Shown here piece by piece: positions 5,398-6,876 of a stretch of DNA of 6,876 bases; positions within the stretch are counted from its first letter, which is position 1; each line of letters starts with the position of its first letter. The notes below the pieces were generated by a model. The model was given only the letters and a program-made list of their open reading frames with translations. It searched no databases and was not told where the DNA came from. The DNA is taken from contig RFXY01000054.1 in NCBI GenBank assembly GCA_009921385.1, positions 1 to 6,876 of the forward strand. Reading direction: 5' to 3'. The stretch comes from Pseudomonadota bacterium (GTDB lineage: Bacteria; Pseudomonadota; Alphaproteobacteria; Rickettsiales; UBA1997). Made by a program: the position numbers and the translations under genes.

Positions 5398-6876
5398 ATG
5401 CCGCATTCATCTTGCGAAGAATCTTGTAATCATCATCATCTTCCTCCCCAATATCCTTTTTCAGGTAATTATCCAGGAACAGATGCAATAACTAATCCAG
5501 TTAATTTTTTGCGATATCCTGCAAATGCTGTGCAGTTATCTAGGGCTACTTTTTCTGGAGTGAGGGTGGTTATGGTGTTAAGTGGAACTAGTTTTTCTGC
5601 AGTGCTTCCAATTGTTTCTAGTGTTTCTGCCGTTGCTTCTTTGCCTATGTATTTGATAAATCATTTTACTCATGCAATCATTAATTATACAGAACAACAA
5701 GGGTCTTTACGAAGCTATGCCGATGTTGCCGAAACACAACAACAAGACGAAAATCATCGCCATCATCATCATTTACCTAAACCAATTCAAGCACTGTTTC
5801 ATTTGCCAGATAGCGGTTATCGTTATATGGCAGAAAAATTTACCCCGCAAAATCCACAAAATTTAGCAAAATTAAAAACCTGTTTATTTTATGGCAATTT
5901 GGCACTTTCTACAACTATTACTACTTTAGGAGTTGTTGCTTTGGTTGTCGGAGCTGGTGCAGTTGCCACAACTCCTGTTGGTTGGGGCTTGATTGGTTTA
6001 TCGGCGGTTTCTGCTGTAACTTTTGTTGGTTATAGTGCAGTTAAAAATAAATACACTACTTTGTCAAGGCAGGCATATCAAGAAGTTTTATATTTAAATT
6101 CTGAAACACAAGAACAGAATAAAAATATTTCAAATCTTTGTCAACAATATAAATTACAAGATCCGCAAAATGTTTTGTTGCCAAGCTTTTCTTCATATCT
6201 AGGTTTAGATAAACCTAAAAAATTTATTAAGTATTTCACAACGAAGAGCGATTCTTTGCAAGGAAAACCAACAACTGTTTCTGAAGTTTTGCTAAATTCT
6301 GCTTTGCTTAATTTTGTAGCAACAAGCAATCTTGAGGAGCAAGAAAAAAAAGATATAGTTGAAAAAGCACAAAAGAAATTCAGGCAAAAAGATAATTTTT
6401 CTGGCAGTATAGAACATAAAATCGTTGATAGTAACGAATTTTTATATGAAATTGCAACTTTTTTAGCAAAACAAGAGGTTGAGAAGATAAAAGATAAATA
6501 TGGTTTAGACATATCTAGTGATCTTGAAAAACAGATTCCTCTTTTGCAAAATTGGGAGTTGCGAGCAGAAAATTCAAAAAACACATTTTCATCTCGGCAT
6601 CGTGCCTTTTTTTCTGCATTTCGGCCAAAATCAAAAGAATATTACGGCAAATATATTGAAACTCAACAACTACTTGCTTTTTATAGAATGGTGCAACAAG
6701 AATTTGCACCCAAAAATACTCACGGTCATGGCCATGGTCACGATGATTGCGAACATGATGATGGTTGTTGTGGTGGTCACAGCCATGGTCACGGTCATGG
6801 CCATGGTCACGGTCATAGTCAAGGCCATGGTCACGGCCATGGTTGTTGCAGTCGACAAGAATTTGCGATGCCCGCT
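5398..6876 (+). CDS. His/Cys-rich membrane protein of unknown function, 3' end outside window
   Basis: This open frame has 493 codons without a stop and runs off the right edge. I do not recognise the family. The N-terminus is metal-ligand rich (H3, C6, C10, H12-H14). A hydrophobic stretch at about 57-86 is followed by a second patch, HRHHHH (120-125). Residues 163-215 form one long or two closely spaced membrane helices with many Gly, Ala and Val. Residues 216-440 are a charged, mostly helical domain. Residues 442-484 form a Gly-His repeat tail with 15 His and 5 Cys, including CC pairs at 457-458 and 483-484. There is no signal peptide. ATG 5398 is the only start after an in-frame stop at 5380-5382. 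Metal binding, storage or sensing is inferred from composition; location beside a TonB receptor fits. The hairpin at 5221-5261 suggests separate transcription. Confidence 0.8.
   Translation, partial: MPHSSCEESCNHHHLPPQYPFSGNYPGTDAITNPVNFLRYPANAVQLSRATFSGVRVVMVLSGTSFSAVLPIVSSVSAVASLPMYLINHFTHAIINYTEQQGSLRSYADVAETQQQDENHRHHHHLPKPIQALFHLPDSGYRYMAEKFTPQNPQNLAKLKTCLFYGNLALSTTITTLGVVALVVGAGAVATTPVGWGLIGLSAVSAVTFVGYSAVKNKYTTLSRQAYQEVLYLNSETQEQNKNISNLCQQYKLQDPQNVLLPSFSSYLGLDKPKKFIKYFTTKSDSLQGKPTTVSEVLLNSALLNFVATSNLEEQEKKDIVEKAQKKFRQKDNFSGSIEHKIVDSNEFLYEIATFLAKQEVEKIKDKYGLDISSDLEKQIPLLQNWELRAENSKNTFSSRHRAFFSAFRPKSKEYYGKYIETQQLLAFYRMVQQEFAPKNTHGHGHGHDDCEHDDGCCGGHSHGHGHGHGHGHSQGHGHGHGCCSRQEFAMPA
6721..6849 (+). 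repeat. Gly-His coding repeat in the tail of the last gene
   Basis: The tail is built from six-base units coding for His-Gly, with CAC/CAT and GGT/GGC alternating. A 21-base block starting at 6721 recurs exactly at 6790-6810. The block contains GGCCATGG-type palindromes, so the region is prone to slippage and recombination, and tail length may vary between strains. The reverse strand also reads open here only because of this repeat. Confidence 0.85.

Noticed and set aside
6141..6858. Three - strand open frames opposite the His-rich gene
   Set aside because: They mirror the + strand coding sequence; the Thr/Met/Val-repeat frame at 6670-6858 is only the reverse reading of the Gly-His codons.

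Overview
The window is an AT-rich bacterial segment with every recognisable gene on the + strand. The ribosomal protein S16 and a CcoS-type oxidase assembly protein both look alphaproteobacterial. The low GC, short genes with few Shine-Dalgarno sites and intergenic palindromic repeats would fit a Rickettsiales-like or similar host-associated or streamlined alphaproteobacterium that respires with a cbb3 oxidase and has an outer membrane. The lineage is inferred from family resemblance only.

Layout. Positions 1-618 hold no credible gene. They carry a visibly GC-richer, composite palindromic repeat tract (about 88-536) and then an AT-rich promoter region. A soluble KAP-family P-loop NTPase follows (619-1809), with an 11-residue tandem duplication near its N-terminus. 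A strong sigma70-like promoter (1828-1855) then starts an apparent operon: rpsP (1896-2243), a 51-codon ccoS that begins with TTG two bases after the rpsP stop (2246-2401), and a 121-residue membrane protein with His-rich and CxxC motifs (2432-2797). A second repeat tract, bounded by inverted repeats (about 2798-3090), separates these from a 691-residue TonB-dependent outer-membrane receptor (3125-5200), which ends in a 16-bp hairpin (5221-5261). The last gene (5398 to beyond the right edge) encodes a membrane protein of at least 493 residues with three His-rich or His/Cys-rich patches, including a Gly-His repeat tail.

How the genes may work together. CcoS is needed to insert the heme and copper cofactors of cbb3 oxidase. 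The next gene has candidate metal-binding motifs in a membrane setting, the receptor imports an unidentified substrate across the outer membrane, and the last gene looks like a metal-binding membrane protein. This suggests a metal (perhaps copper) acquisition and handling neighbourhood. The link rests on adjacency and motifs, and the receptor's substrate cannot be read from the sequence. The KAP NTPase appears to be a separate unit with its own promoter. Some KAP proteins, such as plasmid PifA, exclude phages, so a defence role is possible but unproven. The most novel items are the His/Cys-rich membrane protein, the small CxxC membrane protein, and the shared repeat family in the two intergenic tracts.
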